The position numbers and the translations under genes were made by a program. From Rhodospirillaceae bacterium (GTDB taxonomy: Bacteria; Pseudomonadota; Alphaproteobacteria; GCA-2731375), in contig JABIRL010000104.1 in NCBI GenBank assembly GCA_018667855.1, forward strand, positions 1 through 54,591: a DNA stretch of 54,591 bases. The letters are read 5' to 3'. The notes below the pieces were generated by a model. It saw nothing but the letters and a program-made list of their open reading frames with translations. It searched no databases and was not told the DNA's origin. Shown piece by piece: positions 51,016 to 54,591 of this stretch (within the stretch, counting starts at the first letter, position 1; the number at the start of each line of letters is the position of its first letter).

Positions 51016-51419
51016 CGGCCTCTCCAATGTGATCTATCGGATCACAGCCCTTCATATTTCGCGCCACACAGATCATTGCCATAGCCCTTGGCCATTGAGC
51101 AATCGGCGATCTGCCTCAAGACGTCCGGTAGAGCAGCGCTGGGCCCGTATTAGGCAATCAGCCTGGCCTTATTGAGCTTGCCGCGCCTGCCGCACCGATC
51201 ACATGCAACCGCAACGGCGTCGCCCGGATAATCGGTGAGGGTGAGCGATCCAGTTGCCATCGCTAATCTTACCATAATCGATGTTGAAATGGCCCTTTAA
51301 CGGCCCGCTAAGGCGATATGGCCAGTCATTAAAACCAAGTGTCGTTTTTTCAAAACCAAGTGGCGGCTACAAAACAACAAACCCCCGACGTTCGTGAGAC
51401 CGCCGGGGGTTTGGTATTT
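51016..51419. other. Intergenic region with a tandem 21-bp partial repeat and the tRNA terminator
   Basis: 404 bp without a supported gene. AAAACCAAGTG occurs at 51331-51341 and again at 51352-51362. The terminator of the tRNA gene lies at its right end. The promoter of the hypothetical membrane protein should be in the left part. Confidence 0.5.
51379..51412 (-). terminator. Intrinsic terminator downstream of the tRNA gene
   Basis: AAACCCCCG and CGGGGGTTT pair over 9 bp around a loop of about 16 bases. On the minus strand it is followed by GTTGTTTTG, and it lies 8 nt past the tRNA 3-prime CCA. Confidence 0.8.
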
Positions 51420-51496
51420 TGGTGGCTCCTCCCAGACTCGAACTGGGGACACCGGGATTATGATTCCCGTGCTCTAACCAACTGAGCTAAGGAGCC
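51420..51496 (-). tRNA. tRNA with anticodon CAU, probably elongator tRNA-Met
   Basis: 77 nt including an encoded CCA. The acceptor stem pairs GGCTCCT with AGGAGCC; the D arm has TAGCTCAGTTGGTTAGAGC; the anticodon arm CGGGA-ATCATAA-TCCCG has anticodon CAT; the T arm has CCCAG-TTCGAGT-CTGGG. A CAU anticodon also occurs in tRNA-Ile2, whose C34 is changed to lysidine. The arm resembles alphaproteobacterial elongator Met, so Met is favoured. It is not a selenocysteine tRNA. Confidence 0.9.
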
Positions 51497-51580
51497 AGGG
51501 TGGATGGGATATAGGGTTCCGGGCGGCCCGCTGTCAAGATGTCATCGACAGCCGGGGGCGGGGGAATTAGATTGGCCGCC

Positions 51581-52165
51581 ATGTCTGATACTCATGACCC
51601 CATCGCCCGCTTTCAGGCCTGGCTGGCCGAGGCGGAAAAGTCCGAACCCAATGACCCCACGGCCATGGCGCTCGCCAGTGCGGATGGCAACGGCATGCCC
51701 AATGTGCGCATGGTGCTGTTGAAGGGCGTGGATGAACGGGGCTTCGTGTTCTACACCAATTTCGAAAGCGCCAAGGGGGATGAGATGCAGGCCAATCCTC
51801 AGGCCGCCATGTGTTTTCATTGGAAAACTCTGCGCCGGCAGGTGCGCATTCAGGGCATGATAGAGGAAGTCAGCGGGGGGGAGGCGGATGATTATTTCGC
51901 CTCCAGGGCCAAGGACAGCCAGATCGGCGCCTGGGCCAGCCAGCAGTCCCGCCCATTGGAAGATCGTTTCGCTTTGGAAAAGGCCGTGGCCAGATACGCC
52001 GCCAAGCATGCCTTGGGCACCGTGCCCCGGCCGCCCTATTGGTCCGGCTATCGCCTGGTGCACCAACGGATCGAATTCTGGACCGACAAGCCGTTCCGCC
52101 TGCACGACCGGGAAATCTTCCATCGCGACGGCGACAGCTGGTGGGCGGAAAAGCTTTATCCCTGA
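51581..52165 (+). CDS. pdxH: Pyridoxamine 5-prime-phosphate oxidase
   Basis: 194 residues from the ATG at 51581 ([21 protein letters not shown]). Standard PdxH landmarks are [35 protein letters not shown], then [28 protein letters not shown], then [10 protein letters not shown] and the C-terminal [17 protein letters not shown] with [15 protein letters not shown]. The FMN enzyme makes pyridoxal phosphate from PNP or PMP. It is next to a tRNA gene, on the opposite strand. Confidence 0.96.
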   Translation: MSDTHDPIARFQAWLAEAEKSEPNDPTAMALASADGNGMPNVRMVLLKGVDERGFVFYTNFESAKGDEMQANPQAAMCFHWKTLRRQVRIQGMIEEVSGGEADDYFASRAKDSQIGAWASQQSRPLEDRFALEKAVARYAAKHALGTVPRPPYWSGYRLVHQRIEFWTDKPFRLHDREIFHRDGDSWWAEKLYP

Positions 52166-52169
52166 TCGG

Positions 52170-52300
52170 CCATCCTAATCGGCGCGCGGCGCCATGGATT
52201 GCCGGGGCAAGCCCGGCAATGACGGGGTTTTTTTGTCATGCCCGGACTTGATCCGGGCATCCATAACAGCGCTAGCCGACCATCCTAAGTGGCGCGCGGC
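52170..52300. repeat. Two inverted intergenic hairpins flanked by 24-bp direct repeats
   Basis: Hairpin one (about 52192-52224) has the form ATGGATTGCCGGGGCAAGCC then GGCAATGACG, hairpin two (about 52235-52263) GTCATGCCCGG then CCGGGCATCCAT. Both belong to a common bacterial intergenic palindrome type, placed in opposite directions with a T-run between them. Flanking them, CCATCCTAA-(2)-GGCGCGCGGC occurs at about 52168-52187 and 52277-52297. The right copy is the 3-prime end of the nnrS gene, so the left copy is a partial duplicate. They can end both convergent genes. Confidence 0.7.
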
Positions 52301-53469
52301 TTGAATAACATGGGCGCGAAACACCAGATGAAAATCCCGAACGCCGCCGTCCAGCACATGCCTGATCCCAGCAGGACGACCTGATACCAGTCCGCCTCAA
52401 CGAACGGGCTGGCGACCCGCAGGATGGGTGCCGCCAGGATCAGGGCATAGGCCACCAGCATGGGCCGGGGCAGGATCAACTCGCGGCCCGTATGGCCCAG
52501 GCTGACCCGGGGCATGATGGCCATGATCATGCTGCCCACGGCGCCCATGGCGGCGGCATGGCGGGCGGCAACAGCGGGGATGTCGATCAGATACTGCCCG
52601 CCCTTCAGCAACAGGGCCAGACCGACCCAGAAGTACGCCAGATGCAATATCCAGACCAACGGATGGGCCCAGGTCTTGTGCCCGTTCCAGCCCGACAGGC
52701 GAAACCAATAAGCCAGGCCCGTGGCCAGGGCCAGGGCGCCCAGCAGACGATCGTCAATGATTGGACCCAGCAACTCCGCCACCGTGACCAGGACCAGGCC
52801 GGTGATGCACAGCCGTTGCAGCCAGACGGGATGGCGCATGGCCAGGGTCTGGCCCTGCCGACGCAGCCAGTTGGCGGAAAACATCGGAATGACCCGGCCG
52901 CCAACGATGGCGACGATCAACAACAGCAAATTCAACATCAACTGCTGCGCCACTTCCGCCCCGGAGATATCGCCCTCCCAGGTGACCAGATCCGCCAGTT
53001 CCAGATGCCAGCACAGATTGGCCAGGGCTGCGCCGCCCAACAGCGCGATAAAGCCATAATTGCGCCGGTTCCCCGCCCGGATCAGCATGTTGGCGATCAC
53101 CGCGCATAACGCTATCGGGAAAATCAGGTCCGCCGCCATGGCCCAAACAGGCCCGATGACGCCGGCGCCCAGAATACCCAGGCGGCCCAGCAGCCAGGAT
53201 CCGGCCAGGGCGGCCAATCCCAGACCCCGAAGAGGCGGCCGAGAGGTCCATTGCGGCACCGCCGTGTTCAAAAACCCGGCTACGGCGGCCAGGGCAAAGC
53301 CGAACAGCATTTCATGGGCATGCAGATAGGTGGATGGGTAAACCTCCGGCCAGCCCCAGATATCCCCCAGCCAGCCGGTCCAGGCAGCCGCGGCCAGGGC
53401 GCCATAACCGCCGGCGCACAAAAAGAACGGGCGGAAGCCGACCGAGAAAAGCGTTGAAAGTGCTGACAT
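52285..53469 (-). CDS. NnrS family haem/copper membrane protein
   Basis: 394 residues with about twelve hydrophobic segments. It starts FSVGFRPFFLCAGGYGAL and has HAHEMLFGFALAAVAGFLNTAVPQW, GGRVIPMFSANWLRR and ARHAAAMGAVGSMIMAIMPRVSLGHTGR, the histidine-rich segments typical of NnrS. The family helps cells cope with nitric oxide and is often under NO-responsive control, but no NnrR site was recognised here. It is divergent from the CoA-transferase gene. Confidence 0.95.
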   Translation of the reverse strand: MSALSTLFSVGFRPFFLCAGGYGALAAAAWTGWLGDIWGWPEVYPSTYLHAHEMLFGFALAAVAGFLNTAVPQWTSRPPLRGLGLAALAGSWLLGRLGILGAGVIGPVWAMAADLIFPIALCAVIANMLIRAGNRRNYGFIALLGGAALANLCWHLELADLVTWEGDISGAEVAQQLMLNLLLLIVAIVGGRVIPMFSANWLRRQGQTLAMRHPVWLQRLCITGLVLVTVAELLGPIIDDRLLGALALATGLAYWFRLSGWNGHKTWAHPLVWILHLAYFWVGLALLLKGGQYLIDIPAVAARHAAAMGAVGSMIMAIMPRVSLGHTGRELILPRPMLVAYALILAAPILRVASPFVEADWYQVVLLGSGMCWTAAFGIFIWCFAPMLFKPRAT

Positions 53470-53540
53470 TCGCGGCCTGTTCCTAATTTTCCGGTCTATA
53501 ATAAAACAAAGTCGAGTGAATTTCCTGCAAGAGGTCCCCC

Positions 53541-54591
53541 ATGCCCGAGCCAGCCTACCCCCTGCAAGGGGTCACCATCCTTGATTTCGGTCAAATCTAC
53601 AATGGCCCCTATGCCTCCTTCATGCTGGCCATGGCGGGTGCCCGGGTGATCAAGATCGAACCGCCCCATGGCGAGCCCCTGCGCCGGCGCACGGCGGCTG
53701 ATGGCGGCTCCGTGCCCCTGGCCATTTTGAACGCCAACAAGGAAGGCGTGACCCTGAACCTGAAGCATGAGCGAGGCAAGGATCTGCTGCGGAAAATGGT
53801 CATGCAGGCGGATGTTTTGTTGGAGAATTTCGCACCCACGGTGATGGACCGCCACGGCGTCGGTGCGGATGCCCTGATGGCGCTTAATCCGGCGTTGATC
53901 TATGCCTCCGGCTCCGGCTATGGCCGGGACGGGCCCCGCCGGGACGATCTGGCCATGGACCTGACCGTGCAGGCGGTGGGCGGGGTCATGCATGTGACCG
54001 GCTTTCCTGACGGCCCGCCGGTCAAGGCCGGGCCGGCCATTTGCGACTTCATCACCGGCACGCATTTGTATGGCGCGGTGCTGACGGCGCTGTACGAGCG
54101 GGAACGCACGGGCAAGGGACGCCTGGTGGAGGTATCCATGCTGGACAGCATCTTCCCCACCCTGGCCTCCAACCTGGGCATGTATTTCGGGCAAAAGCAA
54201 AAGGGCGGCGAGATCCTGACCCGCACGGGCAATCGCCACGGCGGTCTGTCCGTGGCGCCCTATAATGTCTATGCCGCCAAGGACGGCTATGTGGCCATCA
54301 TCACGGTGCGCGAAGTCCATTGGCTGAATTTGCTGGAGGCCATGGGGCGCGAGGATCTAAAGGACGACGAACGCTACCTGACCACCGATGCCCGGGTTCT
54401 GAACATGGACGAGGTCGATGAAATTGTCGGTGCCTGGGTCGCCACCCTGACCAAGGACGAGGCCGAGGCCGCGGCGCAGAAGTACAAGGTGCCCACCGCC
54501 GCGGTGCGGGATTTGGAGGAAGTCGTCAACGACCCCCATTTGCATGAACGCGGCATGCTGCGCTGGGTCGACCACCCCGTGGTGGGCCGCA
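53541..54591 (+). CDS. CaiB/BaiF class III CoA-transferase (cut by window edge)
   Basis: 350 residues visible, running to the end of the window, from the ATG at 53541 behind CAAGAGGTCCCCC. It opens YPLQGVTILDFGQIYNGPYA and has GARVIKIEPP, NANKEGVTLNLKHERGKDLL and VLLENFAPTVMDRHGVG, and LAMDLTVQAVGGVM holds the likely catalytic Asp140. GKGRLVEVSMLDSIF follows. The enzyme moves CoA between acids; the substrate is unknown. Together with the thiolase and acyl-CoA genes it fits the acyl-CoA theme. Confidence 0.93.
   Translation, partial: MPEPAYPLQGVTILDFGQIYNGPYASFMLAMAGARVIKIEPPHGEPLRRRTAADGGSVPLAILNANKEGVTLNLKHERGKDLLRKMVMQADVLLENFAPTVMDRHGVGADALMALNPALIYASGSGYGRDGPRRDDLAMDLTVQAVGGVMHVTGFPDGPPVKAGPAICDFITGTHLYGAVLTALYERERTGKGRLVEVSMLDSIFPTLASNLGMYFGQKQKGGEILTRTGNRHGGLSVAPYNVYAAKDGYVAIITVREVHWLNLLEAMGREDLKDDERYLTTDARVLNMDEVDEIVGAWVATLTKDEAEAAAQKYKVPTAAVRDLEEVVNDPHLHERGMLRWVDHPVVGR

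Noticed and set aside
51420..51496. The CAU tRNA as support for selenocysteine use
   Set aside because: It is an ordinary-length tRNA with anticodon CAU, not the long-armed UCA tRNA-Sec.

Overview
The window looks like accessory, catabolism-rich chromosome of an alphaproteobacterium, perhaps a Rhodospirillales-type marine or soil heterotroph. This rests on the high GC, the style of the intergenic palindromes, a lone short flagellin behind a sigma-54 promoter, and the crowd of acyl-CoA, P450, glutathione-transferase and flavin-monooxygenase genes. The taxonomic call is inference only.

Layout. 1-1823 (minus): a thiolase (cut by the window edge) behind an HMG-CoA-synthase-like/DUF35 fusion. 1926-3422 (minus): a TPR protein with a 2-oxoglutarate oxygenase-like C-terminus. 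3560-11187 (plus): an oxidative block with an SDR, two overlapping P450s, a carboxymuconolactone-decarboxylase-like protein, the stump of a C45-type acyltransferase, a Sel1-repeat protein, a third P450, an alpha/beta hydrolase and a GNAT protein. 11359-13337 (plus): the sigma-54 promoter and flagellin, then a membrane protein with a ClpP-like domain. 13482-15224 (minus): a class III cyclase with a TPR tail. 15986-21170 (minus): a run of six genes, N-carbamoyl-D-amino acid hydrolase, Asp/Glu/hydantoin racemase, GST, luciferase-like monooxygenase, a double EthD protein, and last a GrdB/PrdB-family protein interrupted by one in-frame UGA. 21256-22185 (plus): a GhrA-type hydroxyacid dehydrogenase. 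22182-27802 (minus): BKACE, two GSTs, D-aminoacylase and an aminotransferase. 28153-33380: a NMT1/THI5-like binding protein, a sulfatase, an SDR, and an overlapping sulfotransferase/APS-kinase pair. 33437-41690: a methyltransferase, an acyl-CoA dehydrogenase, a Gfo/Idh/MocA oxidoreductase, a CMD-like protein and a 1363-residue hybrid histidine kinase. 41845-54591: GST, YdjM-like protein, aminotransferase, PuuD-like membrane protein, enolase-superfamily enzyme, zeta-class GST, RidA, enoyl-CoA hydratase, an antitoxin-like ORF duplicated around a GNAT gene, a tRNA with anticodon CAU, pdxH, nnrS and a class III CoA-transferase (cut by the edge).

The most notable observation is the gene at 15986-16801. 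Its family homology continues in the same frame across a UGA, at the place where I recall relatives having a cysteine before an HQTV motif. Directly after the UGA lies a perfect 8-bp stem with a GUG loop, as expected of a bacterial SECIS. It is a strong candidate selenoprotein that a standard annotation would split in two. Secondary points are a family of covarying double-hairpin (REPIN-like) repeats, a paralogous antitoxin tail flanking a GNAT gene, other large palindromic elements, an HMG-CoA-synthase-like protein without the usual nucleophile, and a sulfotransferase translationally overlapped by its likely PAPS-making kinase.
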